From NCBI GenBank assembly GCA_003247575.1, contig QJZC01000030.1:1-56223 (forward strand): DNA of 56,223 nucleotides. The letters run 5' to 3'. The position numbers and the translations under genes were made by a program. How positions within the stretch are numbered: position 1 is the first letter of the stretch; every line of letters starts with the position of its first letter. This DNA is from Pseudomonadota bacterium. Lineage in GTDB: Bacteria; Myxococcota_A; UBA9160; SZUA-336. The notes beneath the pieces were generated by a model. That model was not told the origin of the DNA and did no database searches. It worked only from the letters and a program-made list of their open reading frames with translations. Shown piece after piece: positions 24,666-33,707 of this stretch.

Positions 24666-26477
24666 ATGCGAGTTGGCACGAGGCTACGCGACCATCTCGC
24701 GCACCCTTCGATGTTGCTTTGGGCTCCACTGCTCTCCTGCGTGCTCCTGTGGCCCGCCTTGGGCGCGGGCTGGCAGCTCGACGACCATTTTCAACGGTAC
24801 ACGCTTTCGGGTCGCGAGGCCCAGGACCTGGCCCCCGAGGAAGCGGCCTCGCGCCTGCAACTGTTCGTCTTCTACGACGGCTCGTCCGAACGAATCGCGC
24901 GCGGCATGCACAGCGGCGAGCTTCCGTGGTGGACATCGGAGAACCTGAAGCACGCGAACCTCCGCTACTCGAGCGTACTCACCATGCTGCTCGACTATGC
25001 ACTCTGGCCGACGCAGGCGTGGCTCATGCATCTGCACAGCCTGTTGTGGCTCGCCGCCCTGGTCGGGGCCGTGGGCCTGCTCTATCGGAAGCTATTCGCG
25101 AACGCTTGGATCGGCGGCCTGGCGCTGTTGCTCTATGCCCTGGACGACGCGCACGCGATCCCCGCGGTGTATCTCGCGAATCGAAGCGCTCTGATCGCAG
25201 GCTGTTTCGGAACTCTCAGCGTCCTTGCGCACATTGCCAGCCGCGACGCAAACCCACAGCGTCGAGGACGCCTCGTGTTCGCCAGTACTGTCCTTCTCGC
25301 GTTGTCCCTCTCCGCCGCCGAGATCGGAGTCTCCGCCGTGGCCTACGCAGGCGCATACGCCTGTACCTTGGACCGTGGCTCGGTACTGGCACGTCTGCGC
25401 GGGGTCGCGCCGCACCTGGCAGTGACGCTGGCCTGGCTGGGCGTGCGCGCGTGGGGTGGCTTTGGCGCTGCAGGCTCTGGAGTCTACGTCGACCCGCTTC
25501 GAGATCCGATGGGATTCGGGCTGCTCGCGCTCGAGCGCGCCGTCTTTCTGCTCATGGGCCAATTTACTCCGATTCCAGCGGATCTCGGAGCGACTGCAGA
25601 CGCGGAACGATGGTTGCTCGTGGGAGGCCTCACCCTCTGTGTTCTCCTCGCTCTGTTCGCACGCTCGCTCGTTCGGGACCCGCTCTCGCGCTTCTTCGCG
25701 CTCGGCAGCCTGCTCTCACTGCTCCCGGTTGCGGCGGTCGCTCCGCAGAACCGCCTGCTCGTGTTCATCGGTATCGGAGCCATGGGATTGATCGCTCGCT
25801 GGTTCGAACTCCACCTTTCCGAGCATTCTGACGTGACCGCGCGCGCGCCTCTCCGCTTCGGGCGCATGCGGCGCCTGGGCGTGTACACCGTCGCGCTCGG
25901 GTTCGGTGTCTCCCATCTGCTCCTCGCACCCCTGCTGGGATTCTCCTTCCTGCAGTTCCAGGAGTCCGTCGATGATGCGATGGAGGTGGCGATCGCGAGT
26001 GTGCCCGAGGACCCAGGACTCGCGGACCAGGTCCTGGTGCTACTGAATCCCCCGGACCACCTGTATGTGGCGACCGCGATCCGAGCGATCAAGTCCATGA
26101 GAGACGCACCCGTACCGCGACGCATTCGCACCTTGGCGGGAACGGAGTCCCCGATGCGCGTGACTCGAACGGATCGGAATGCCCTCGAGATGGAGCTCGA
26201 AGCGGGACTCTTCACCAGCGCCTTTGGAAACTACTTTCGCAGCACCCGCGAACCGCTCGAAGTCGGTGCGCGGATCGAAGTCGAAGGGCTTTCCGTCCAC
26301 GTCCTCGAAGTGCTCGAGGACGGGAACCCGAATCGACTGCGCTTCGTCTTCGACGTTCCGCTCGAGCACCCCTCACTGCGCTGGCTGCGCTGGTCCGACG
26401 GAAAGTACGAGGCGTGGACGCCACCACAGGTTGGGGAAAGTCACCGCCTGGAGGGATCGCGCAGCCTCTACGAGTAG
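24666..26477 (+). CDS. multi-pass membrane protein, GT-C glycosyltransferase-like
   Basis: 603 residues. CGGAGGAACGATCC places an ideal ribosome site before ATG 24666. About ten membrane helices lie between residues 15 and 440, followed by a soluble ~150-residue C-terminal domain. An early acidic motif after the first helix (WQLDDHFQRY) sits where GT-C enzymes carry their catalytic aspartate. That supports a lipid-linked sugar transferase, but no family signature is decisive. A short gap to the AraC-GyrI gene suggests possible control by it. Confidence 0.6.
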   Translation: MRVGTRLRDHLAHPSMLLWAPLLSCVLLWPALGAGWQLDDHFQRYTLSGREAQDLAPEEAASRLQLFVFYDGSSERIARGMHSGELPWWTSENLKHANLRYSSVLTMLLDYALWPTQAWLMHLHSLLWLAALVGAVGLLYRKLFANAWIGGLALLLYALDDAHAIPAVYLANRSALIAGCFGTLSVLAHIASRDANPQRRGRLVFASTVLLALSLSAAEIGVSAVAYAGAYACTLDRGSVLARLRGVAPHLAVTLAWLGVRAWGGFGAAGSGVYVDPLRDPMGFGLLALERAVFLLMGQFTPIPADLGATADAERWLLVGGLTLCVLLALFARSLVRDPLSRFFALGSLLSLLPVAAVAPQNRLLVFIGIGAMGLIARWFELHLSEHSDVTARAPLRFGRMRRLGVYTVALGFGVSHLLLAPLLGFSFLQFQESVDDAMEVAIASVPEDPGLADQVLVLLNPPDHLYVATAIRAIKSMRDAPVPRRIRTLAGTESPMRVTRTDRNALEMELEAGLFTSAFGNYFRSTREPLEVGARIEVEGLSVHVLEVLEDGNPNRLRFVFDVPLEHPSLRWLRWSDGKYEAWTPPQVGESHRLEGSRSLYE

Positions 26478-26727
26478 AGCTACGCGCAGGGGCGCGAATG
26501 TTCGCGCTTCAGACGGCTCAGGCTTGGCGGACGATCCGCGGAGTCTACCGCTCGCTCGCTACCCCACGCCATCCACCGCGCCAGGGTGAGGTCGGAAGCC
26601 GCCGCGCCCCATCCAATGATCCGAAGCCTGGGGCTCGTCGTATCTATGACATGCGTCCTTCTGGCGACGCACTCATGCCCGATTCCCACTCCAACGGCCG
26701 CATGCCACGAAAGGAGAAGTCATCACC

Positions 26728-27753
26728 ATGCTCGACACGCATCTACGCCCCCGCGCGACATTCCTTCGACGTCTAGGGAGAATGATCGCCAGCCTGTCCC
26801 TGGTCCTCGCCGGTGCGACCCACGCAAACGCGCAGACCATGGATACTCTGGGTGCGAATGAAGCCCTCATGCCAAACGAGTTCATCACCTCGCTGAACGG
26901 TGGGTACCAACTGATCATGCAGGGCGACGGAAATCTCGTCCTGTACCGAACCGCCGACATGCAGCCGCTCTGGAACACGAGAACGGCGGGCAACCCCGGC
27001 GCGTTCGCGGTGATGCAGGGCGATGGAAACCTGGTCGTCTATCTCGACGGACGGCCCCTGTTCAACACGAGGACACAGGGAAATCCCGGGGCACGTCTCG
27101 TGATGCAGACAGATGGGAACCTGGTCATCTACTCTCCATCGAATCGCCCCCTATTCGCGTCGAGAACCGTGCAGAAGCTTCCGCCGCCAACGATGCCGGC
27201 CACGGATACTCTGGGTCCCAACGAAGTGCTCATGCCGAACGAATCGATCACCTCGAAGACCGGAGAGTTCCTATTCATCATGCAGGGGGACGGCAATCTC
27301 GTCTTGTATCGCCTCGATGACGCGAGACCGCTCTGGAACTCCCGAACGGCCGGCAATCCCGGTGCCTTCGCGATCATGCAGGGCGATGGAAATCTCGTCG
27401 TATACCTGGGCAATCGACCGCTCTTCAACACTCGGACGCAGGACAACCCAGGCGCGCGACTGGTGATGCAGAGCGACGGAAACCTCGTGATCTTGACTCC
27501 AGACGACCGAGTGCTGTTCGCGTCGGGGACGCGTCAACCGGTCTGCATGATCGAAGAGAGGCCAGCGTTCGGTGGACGAGTGGAGGACGGCATTCGGGCA
27601 TTCAACTTCCCGAACACCTGCCGGGCCTTCGTTCCCTTGCAGCTTCAGCCGATCTTCGTCTCTCCCATCCTGAACCCCTTCTCGCTCAACATCGACGCTT
27701 GTGTCGGCGTTGCATCCTTCGCGGGCTTCGTCGAAGTCGAGGTCTGTAGATAG
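26728..27753 (+). CDS. secreted bulb-type (GNA-like) lectin with two B-lectin domains
   Basis: 341 residues. AAGGAGAAG precedes ATG 26728, and a signal peptide ends near ATHANAQT. Two tandem domains of about 110 residues each (starting near TLGANEALMPNE and TLGPNEVLMPNE) carry repeated mannose-binding QxDxNxVxY motifs: MQGDGNLVLY, MQGDGNLVVY, MQTDGNLVIY and their counterparts in the second half. A C-terminal cysteine-containing domain of ~70 residues (CMIEERPAFGG onward) has no known family. Likely secreted or surface carbohydrate binding. Confidence 0.9.
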   Translation: MLDTHLRPRATFLRRLGRMIASLSLVLAGATHANAQTMDTLGANEALMPNEFITSLNGGYQLIMQGDGNLVLYRTADMQPLWNTRTAGNPGAFAVMQGDGNLVVYLDGRPLFNTRTQGNPGARLVMQTDGNLVIYSPSNRPLFASRTVQKLPPPTMPATDTLGPNEVLMPNESITSKTGEFLFIMQGDGNLVLYRLDDARPLWNSRTAGNPGAFAIMQGDGNLVVYLGNRPLFNTRTQDNPGARLVMQSDGNLVILTPDDRVLFASGTRQPVCMIEERPAFGGRVEDGIRAFNFPNTCRAFVPLQLQPIFVSPILNPFSLNIDACVGVASFAGFVEVEVCR

Positions 27754-28198
27754 CCGAGCCGGATTCTGGGCGCGCCGCTCTCGACTGCATCACGGGAGGG
27801 CCGTCCGAGTGCGCCTCTCTACCGAGGGCGACCTGGCTGGGGCGTTCACGCCTGGTCCAGGTCGCCCTCCAGCGAAGGTGATCCGCGGGCCGCCGGTCGC
27901 GATCGGCTGGCGGACGAGCGCCGCCAGCGAGTACACCGGCCGGGGCATCGCGCGGAGGCTGCCACGGGTCAACCTCTACACGGAGCGCACGCAGTGTGGC
28001 GCACAACCATCCCAGTAGCCCCACCAACTCCTCGTCCGCGCTCGCGACGCAGGGGCCTGAAACTCCGGAGTAGCCTGAAGGAACGGTGCTTCGCAGGGCC
28101 GCTGAGTGCCCGCCCGGAGTGAGGCTGAACACCACCACTCGTCAGAATGTTCCACAGCTTCTCGCCGCGGCACGGTCGAGCCTTGCTAGGCTGAGCGG
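27754..28198. other. 445-base gap without a recognisable gene
   Basis: Six-frame reading gives only short frames with arginine-rich, shadow-like translations. No RNA gene, repeat or strong hairpin is visible. It presumably holds the promoter of the lipoprotein gene at 28199. Confidence 0.5.
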
Positions 28199-29233
28199 AT
28201 GTCACTTCGATCGGTTCTCACTCGCTCGAGTCTGTTCCTCCTATCGGTGTCGGCCTGTGTCGCAGCGACGGCTTGTGCGTCTAGCCAGCGCGAGAGTTCG
28301 GAGACTCCCGTCGCGAGTGCTGCCTCTGTCGAGAGCGGACCAGCTGCGGCCGGCGCGCGCAAGGAATTTACCACGAGCAGCGCCTCTGGCGAAGTGGACC
28401 CAGGAGAGCTCGCGCTGCGCAGCTACACGGAGGCGTGCGAGCGCAAGCATCGGGACGCGTGCGCGGTGGTCTCGATGATGTATCTCGCAGGTCGAGGGGT
28501 CGAGCAGGCCCCTGAGCAGTTCCTCCGCTACGCGGCGCGCGCGTGTCTGCTGGATCACGGTCTCTCGTGCGCGAGAATGGCCAAGGTCTACCGACGCATT
28601 CAGGGCGAAGGCTCCGCACGGGCAGCGGCCTTGGATGAGCGCGCATGCCGCACTGGGTACGCGGAGCCATGCTTCCGCACGGACCCCGAGGCGCGTTGCA
28701 TGGATGTGGCTACCGAGAGCGCTCCCGGAATCTGTGGTGCCCGGGTATCCGTAGATGCGGGCTCGTTCGATCCAGATGGAGGCCCTCTCTCCTTCGAACA
28801 GGTTCCACCCGGACCCTATCCCGTTGGGCGGTCGGCGGTCACACTCAGACTCAGGGATGCAATGGGACTCACCTCGTTCTGTGTGGCCGAGGTGTCGGTC
28901 TTCGATCGGGAGCTTCCGGTCGCCCGCTGCAACGCACCGGAAAGCATTCGTCCTCCCGACGCACCCTATGCATTCCAGGCGACGGTGCAGGACAACTGCT
29001 CGGCAAGCGTGAGCATCACGGACTACGACTGTTTCAAGCAGAACGGCGCCGGGAAGCGCATCGACAAGAAGGACTCCTGTGCAGTCTCCATCGACGGAGA
29101 TACACTGCGCATCCGCAACACGGGCGGAGTAGGGTCATCTATCACGTGGACCTTGATGGCAACCGATGCAAGCGGAAACGTTGCGCGGACCGACTGCCGC
29201 GTGGATGTCGCCAACCCCGGCAAGAACAAGTAG
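28199..29233 (+). CDS. lipoprotein with Sel1/TPR-like repeats and an HYR-like beta domain
   Basis: 344 residues. Lipoprotein signal with lipobox ATAC (cysteine near 26). Residues about 70-170 hold cysteine-paired Sel1-like repeats (ACERKHRDACAVVSMMYLAG, AARACLLDHGLSCARMAKVY, DERACRTGYAEPCF), the type found in many deltaproteobacterial lipoproteins. From about 185 on is an Ig-like/HYR-type region (SVDAGSFDPDGGPLSF, TLMATDASGNVARTDCRV). Predicted outer-membrane or periplasmic location; function unknown. Confidence 0.8.
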   Translation: MSLRSVLTRSSLFLLSVSACVAATACASSQRESSETPVASAASVESGPAAAGARKEFTTSSASGEVDPGELALRSYTEACERKHRDACAVVSMMYLAGRGVEQAPEQFLRYAARACLLDHGLSCARMAKVYRRIQGEGSARAAALDERACRTGYAEPCFRTDPEARCMDVATESAPGICGARVSVDAGSFDPDGGPLSFEQVPPGPYPVGRSAVTLRLRDAMGLTSFCVAEVSVFDRELPVARCNAPESIRPPDAPYAFQATVQDNCSASVSITDYDCFKQNGAGKRIDKKDSCAVSIDGDTLRIRNTGGVGSSITWTLMATDASGNVARTDCRVDVANPGKNK

Positions 29234-29236
29234 GTC

Positions 29237-29699
29237 GTGGCGAACGCTCCCGAGTCCAGTCTGGCGTCGAGGAATCGGCTCGCCGTCATCGGAGCACTAT
29301 TCGGACAGGCGATCCTCGCGGGAATGGTCGCTTGCGATGGCTCGAACGATCGAAGCGCGCTTCAGGCGAGAGCAGAGTGCAGGTATCTGCGCAGCACTGG
29401 GGAAACTTCTGTCGGCGATCGCAGCTTCCAAGTCAAGCTCAAGGGGGATCCACCATCGAAGGGTCCGCTTTCCGCTCTTCCACCTGAGCTTCAAGCGTGC
29501 ATCGTCGAGATGGTTCCACTGTTCACGCCCGGAGGGAGCGGATGCGCGAGAGATCGGTGGAGGCCGCTTGGAACGCTGGTTTCGGCTGACGGCGGCGCCG
29601 GGCGTCGCCCCGGAACGATTCCTGCTCGAGCTGACGCAGTGCGACGTGGTCGAGTCGGCGCAACTCGCTCCGACTCCCTCTCCCCCTCCCAGCCCGTGA
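29237..29699 (+). pseudogene. frameshifted lipoprotein gene, subtilase-propeptide-like end
   Basis: The first frame from GTG 29237 gives a lipoprotein-like start (GALFGQAILAGMVACDGSND) and reads to about 29550 (VPLFTPGGSGCARD). There a one-base shift moves the sense into the frame ending at 29699: GGGRLERWFRLTAAPGVAPE, then ESAQLAPTPSPPPSP. Both halves look coherent only when joined. The second half resembles the propeptide segment before subtilisin-like domains, but no protease domain follows. It is an inferred decayed gene starting 4 bases after the previous stop. Confidence 0.4.
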
Positions 29700-30067
29700 A
29701 CTCTTGGGGTCGAAGGCGGAGTAGGCTCGCGGCGAGAAGGGACCATTCACATGGCCCTGCTGCAGATTCCGACGGATCCGGCAGACGTGCCCCGCCCGGC
29801 CGCCCGCGTCTCGCATCAGCCAGGCAGAAGATTTGAGAACCATCGGTAATCGGGCGCTGGCACCGCTCTCCCAGAACCTCCGCGGGCACATGGCCCCCAT
29901 GGTGCCTTCCCGCCGCGACCCTCGACGCCCTGCTCTTTTTCTGAGTTGGCCTTCCAAGCGCCTCCCGCCTCCACCCGTCCCTCCGCCGGCGCGCAATTCT
30001 CTGATCGCTCTCGATCAGGGAAGCCAAGTATCCGCTGCGATCGGGCAGGCCTTGCGTGAACAGCACA
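29700..30067. other. gap without a recognisable gene
   Basis: Proline/arginine-rich shadow frames only. No RNA gene or repeat seen. The end of the gap carries the toxin-antitoxin control site. Confidence 0.45.
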
Positions 30068-30077
30068 CTTAGCTAAG
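30068..30077. promoter_or_regulatory. palindrome upstream of the toxin-antitoxin pair
   Basis: CTTAGCTAAG is a perfect 10-base palindrome 8 bases before the antitoxin start, in an AT-rich patch within GC-rich surroundings. Type II antitoxins bind such palindromes to repress their own operon, so this is a likely operator. The role is inferred from position. Confidence 0.5.
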
Positions 30078-30085
30078 TTAGCCCG

Positions 30086-30325
30086 ATGCGACAGGTCAAT
30101 GTTCACGAAGCCAAGACCGAGCTATCCAAGCTCCTCGAGGCAGTCGAACGGGGCGAGTCCATCGTGATCGCGCGAGCGGGCCATCCCGTGGCTGTGTTGA
30201 GCGCCTACAAGGCCGAGGCGTGCCGCAGGCAGTTGGGGCAGTTTCGCGGACAGTGCCGGATTCCCGCGGATTTCGACGAGCTGCCGGATGATCTCGTCCG
30301 AGCTTTCGAAGGCGATCCCGAGTGA
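30086..30325 (+). CDS. type II antitoxin, Phd/YefM family
   Basis: 79 residues. MRQVNVHEAKTELSKLLEAV, then GESIVIARAGHPVAVL, is the standard Phd/YefM DNA-binding fold; the C-terminal tail (DELPDDLVRAFEGD) would block the toxin. It overlaps the toxin gene by 4 bases, the normal arrangement. Expected to neutralise the PIN toxin and repress the operon through the palindrome upstream. Confidence 0.93.
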   Translation: MRQVNVHEAKTELSKLLEAVERGESIVIARAGHPVAVLSAYKAEACRRQLGQFRGQCRIPADFDELPDDLVRAFEGDPE

Positions 30326-30711
30326 GGATCTTGCTCGACACGCATGTCCTGATCTGGGCGGTGACCGAGCCCGAGCAGCTTTCTCTCGACTGCCGGGAAG
30401 CCCTGGAGGACGGGGCCAACGAGGTCTACGTGAGCGCCGTCTCGGCGTGGGAGATCGCGATCAAGCAATCGTTCGGAAAACTCGACCTACCAGAGCCTGC
30501 GGAGCGGTGGATTCCGGAGGTATTGCGCGCAAGCGGGTTCGACTCGCTCGGAGTCAACCTAGAGAGCGCGCTCCGCGTTCGCGCCCTGCCGTGGCTCCAT
30601 CGAGATCCCTTCGATCGACTGCTGATCGCACAAGCCATCCAGCAGGAGCTCCTGTTGGCTACCCGCGACGCAAAGCTCGAGGGCTATGGGGTCCCCCTCC
30701 TGCCGGCCTGA
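30322..30711 (+). CDS. PIN-domain toxin, VapC-like ribonuclease
   Basis: 129 residues. The PIN acidic residues are visible: D6 (LLDTHVLIWA), E44 region (SAVSAWEIAIK), D95 region (RDPFDRLLIAQA) and D115 (LATRDAKLEGYG). GTG start overlaps the antitoxin. Members of this PIN subgroup pair with Phd-type antitoxins and cleave RNA in a Mg-dependent way. Confidence 0.93.
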   Translation: MRILLDTHVLIWAVTEPEQLSLDCREALEDGANEVYVSAVSAWEIAIKQSFGKLDLPEPAERWIPEVLRASGFDSLGVNLESALRVRALPWLHRDPFDRLLIAQAIQQELLLATRDAKLEGYGVPLLPA

Positions 30712-30910
30712 TGCCCTCGAGTCCCGGCCGTGCGAGCACGGCTCTGTCTTGTCGGAGGGGTCGTGATGCGAGAAGCGCTCCTACCGAGCGGGTGTTCTCT
30801 GACTCAACAGTGCCCCTGTGCTTCACCCTGGGAGAATCATGGTGGGTTTGTTGGCTGTGTGTCGCGCGAGCGACTTCGGTTCTGCGTGCGAAGGGTGACA
30901 CTTCACCAAG

Positions 30911-30980
30911 AAACCTACGCGGAGTCCCCCTTCACCTCTCCTCCCCCTCTCCATAGAGCTGACCAGTTGCGATTGCTATC
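30911..30980 (+). repeat. dispersed intergenic repeat, copy 1
   Basis: Shares CCTACG-GGAGTCCCC and, further on, AGAGCTGACCAG, GATT and CTAT with copy 2 at 38175-38254; the first part also matches copy 3 at 52831-52885. It lies in the otherwise empty 30712-31056 gap, upstream of the gene at 31057. Confidence 0.6.
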
Positions 30981-31056
30981 CGCCGACGAACCCTGAGCGC
31001 ACATGAACGAGCTCGGACGTGGTGAGCCTTCGCCACCGCCCGGGCGTATCTGAGGC

Positions 31057-31950
31057 ATGCGCCAGCAGACGAGTACCATGCGACAGCACGAACAGGCCCC
31101 TTCGGGTACCCACGAGAGCGCGGGGACGCGCGCCGACTCCAACCCCAGCTCGGGGGCGGATGCATCCGCTCCTGCTCCAGCACCCAGCCCCACCCGACCG
31201 CGCAGGAAAAACCGAGAACGGCTGTCGCTCGAGCGCGAACGAGTCCTTGTCCCAGAGCTGACCCCGGCCGATCTCTCCGCCATGGCAGAGCTGCGCGAGT
31301 CTTACCGAGCCGATCTACCTCCCGGCAACTCCTGGCTCGAGGAAATGCAGTGGGCCTTTCTGTTTCGCTCGCGCGACCGAGAGCTCCAGGCCTTCTTCCT
31401 GCTGCGCGAGGACGTGGTCGAGATCGACGGCCGCGCACACGTGATGGTCACCCTGAGCTCCTTCTACGCGCGTGCAGCGGCGCGCGGTAGCTCCGCACTG
31501 CCTTGGGCCGTTCTCCACTACATCGCCTCGCTGGCGCTCCGCTTCCCGCGTGCACGCTGGCACGCGGTCTCCCTCCGGGTGACGCCCAACGGCTGGAGCT
31601 GGCTGCGCGGAAGCATGTCCAGGATCTGTACACCCCAGTCCGCGGACCTGAGCCCGCTCGAGCACGAACTGCTCGACGCATACTGCACGCGCTACCGAGC
31701 CGACGACTGGGACCCCAACCGACGCGTCTTCGCCGTCCCCGGCTTCAGGCCAGGCGTACAGGATCTAGCGGCTACGGGAAGACTCGAACTCCAACGCGAG
31801 TATGAGGCCCTGTGCCCAACCCCAGCGGACGCCATTCTATGTATGGGTGAGCTCCGCTTATCCAACCTCGGGCCGACCTTCCGAAGACTCCTGCGCCGCT
31901 TCCAACTCCGTGGGGGACGCAGGAGTGTGACCTCACCGCCTGGGCGCTGA
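31057..31950 (+). CDS. protein of unknown function with disordered N-terminus
   Basis: 297 residues. TCTGAGGC lies just before ATG 31057. Residues 1-55 are polar, proline/alanine-rich and probably disordered. The folded part (LSAMAELRESYRADLPPGNS; LQAFFLLREDVVEIDGRAHV; WAVLHYIASLALRFPRARWH) alternates strands and amphipathic helices in a way that recalls acyltransferases, but I find no motif to prove it. A short piece of a related gene lies at 38308-38388, also downstream of a copy of the dispersed repeat, so the pair may have been duplicated as a unit. Confidence 0.65.
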   Translation: MRQQTSTMRQHEQAPSGTHESAGTRADSNPSSGADASAPAPAPSPTRPRRKNRERLSLERERVLVPELTPADLSAMAELRESYRADLPPGNSWLEEMQWAFLFRSRDRELQAFFLLREDVVEIDGRAHVMVTLSSFYARAAARGSSALPWAVLHYIASLALRFPRARWHAVSLRVTPNGWSWLRGSMSRICTPQSADLSPLEHELLDAYCTRYRADDWDPNRRVFAVPGFRPGVQDLAATGRLELQREYEALCPTPADAILCMGELRLSNLGPTFRRLLRRFQLRGGRRSVTSPPGR

Positions 31951-32322
31951 CGGGTCTGACTCCTACGCGAGCGAGAAGGCTGGTCCCGCGTGGGCGCGAC
32001 GCACCCACCAAGCGAACGCTCCTGATCAACGAGACGAGCTCCAGCGCGAATTCGACCCCTCGCGAGCTCATCGCCGGCTGAGGGACGGGGACTGATCGTG
32101 CACACCAACGGTTCAGCGGTACCGACCTCGCAGGCTCGCGCCGGCCAAGTCGGGGGATCCGTGGAACCGGGGGTGAAGCCGACTTTGCACATCCAGAGGT
32201 TGGAGGACCGCTGAGTTCCTGACATGCTTCGTCACGGGGGGGACACCGGAGCCCAGGACCCAGGGCCCCAACAGCCGACCTGCGGATCCGCCATGGGATT
32301 CGGCAAGAGAAAAGGGGACGAG
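31951..32322. other. gap without a recognisable gene
   Basis: Only short shadow frames. A G-run (GGGGGG near 32238) and GC-rich stretch are visible but no clear hairpin or RNA gene. The frame of the next gene stays open back to 32224, but the translation there is not protein-like. Confidence 0.4.
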
Positions 32323-32895
32323 ATGAGCCGCTTGAGTGTGAAGAAGCCTGACGAGCTCGATGAGAATCAACGCGAGCAGTACGAACGAATTCGGCGCTTC
32401 CGACCGGCCGGCCCGGATGGGGCCATCGGTGGTCCGTTCGACCCGTGGATCCGCAGCCCGGAGCTGGCCCGCCGAAACGTCGGTATGGGGAACTTCCTGT
32501 GGGAGCGGACGACCCTCCAGCCCCGGATCGTCGAGCTCGCGATCTGCGTGACGGCGCGCTTCTGGCAGAGCAACGTCGAGTGGGTCAGCCATTCGCGCAA
32601 GGCACTCTCGAACGGTGTTTCTCGAGAGACACTGGACGCGGTGATGGACGAGGCGAGCCCCATCTCGGCACCCAAGGACGAACAGCTCTGCTACGACGTC
32701 TGCGTGTCGCTCCATACCGAGCATCGGCTATCGACCGCCCTCTACGAGAGGGCCATCGAAGGATTCGGGGAGCGTGGCCTCGCAGAGTTGATCGCCGTCA
32801 TCGGCTACTACACCATGGTCTCGATGACACTCAACGCGTTCGAGATCCAAGCCAAGGGTGTCGACGCTCCGCCCTTTGACCGACCGATCGAATAG
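32323..32895 (+). CDS. carboxymuconolactone decarboxylase-like (AhpD-fold) protein
   Basis: 190 residues. ATG 32323 follows AAAGGGGACGAG. The fold is recognisable from RIVELAICVTARFWQSNVEW, then VSHSRKALSNGVS, and the C-terminal LAELIAVIGYYTMVSMTLNA. The classical CxxC of AhpD is absent and the site carries only the histidine of HSRKA, as in many CMD-like proteins of unknown substrate. It stands alone. Confidence 0.85.
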   Translation: MSRLSVKKPDELDENQREQYERIRRFRPAGPDGAIGGPFDPWIRSPELARRNVGMGNFLWERTTLQPRIVELAICVTARFWQSNVEWVSHSRKALSNGVSRETLDAVMDEASPISAPKDEQLCYDVCVSLHTEHRLSTALYERAIEGFGERGLAELIAVIGYYTMVSMTLNAFEIQAKGVDAPPFDRPIE

Positions 32896-33302
32896 AGCAC
32901 CTCGAGCCGTACCGACGTCGGACTCGCGCACGCTTCAGCCGCGATCTCGACCACAACCTGGGTGCGACTCTCGCTGCAAGCGGTGATGCGAGCAACGCCG
33001 CCGCGAGAGGCATTTGTAGCCGAAGAGGTGAAAAGTCAATCGCTTCATCCCGTACGCTACAGGCCGAGCCCGCGGTGATACACCCAGTCTTGAAAATCTT
33101 CTCGCTTCGGCTCACGCCGCGCACTCGCAGCTTCCGGTGGGTTCGGTCGCGGATGGGCCGAACGCTTGCGACTTGGGTTTCTCTGATCCAGTTCGCGTGA
33201 GTCCCATCGAAGATTACCTGGATGTCCCGCGTCGTTGGAGCGGTGGGACCTGTAGCGCGCCGGTACGCGGGCTGCGAAGAGCGCCACCGGCGCGCCCGGT
33301 GG
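32896..33302. other. gap without a recognisable gene
   Basis: About 400 bases between two genes on opposite strands (both 3' ends point here). Short basic frames only; no terminator hairpin or repeat recognised. Confidence 0.4.
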
Positions 33303-33707
33303 TCAGCGATCCAGGATGCCTACGGCGCCCAAGATCCGAACCGGTCGGCTACCGAAGGGGCAGCGGAGAAAGAGATCGTCGCGGCTGCTCAACGGGGAGT
33401 CACCCTCGAGGTTTCCCGACTGATTCTCTCCACCATCGCACTCGAGACCGATCTCGATTCCAAAGTCCGTGCGGCGGGTCGAGCGCACCACGTCGACGCC
33501 GCCCCCGCGGCGCCCCACGATGACGCGAAAGTCTACCCGCTTTCCATCTGCCTCGGTGAACAACCGAATCTCGCCCGGTGCGTCAACCGCGAAGGGTGTC
33601 AGGCTCAGGTTTCCCTGTGCACTCGTGGTACTCGCTGTGCCAGCCAGGATCCCTGCAGAAACGAGTGCCGTACCGAGTCCGAACAAGACCTTGGATCTAG
33701 AGAGCAT
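33303..33707 (-). CDS. small secreted protein of unknown function
   Basis: 134 residues. GAGGAG lies 7 bases before ATG 33707. A clear signal peptide (LFGLGTALVSAGILAGTAST) ends near TSAQ. The mature part begins GNLSLTPFAVDAPGEIRLFT and contains a pair of cysteines. It may be a beta-sandwich surface protein. No family recognised. Confidence 0.7.
   Translation of the reverse strand: MLSRSKVLFGLGTALVSAGILAGTASTTSAQGNLSLTPFAVDAPGEIRLFTEADGKRVDFRVIVGRRGGGVDVVRSTRRTDFGIEIGLECDGGENQSGNLEGDSPLSSRDDLFLRCPFGSRPVRILGAVGILDR

Noticed and set aside
24719..25831. 370-codon frame inside the GT-C-like membrane protein gene
   Set aside because: Arginine-rich shadow with no family features; the membrane protein frame has an ideal ribosome site and hydrophobic pattern.
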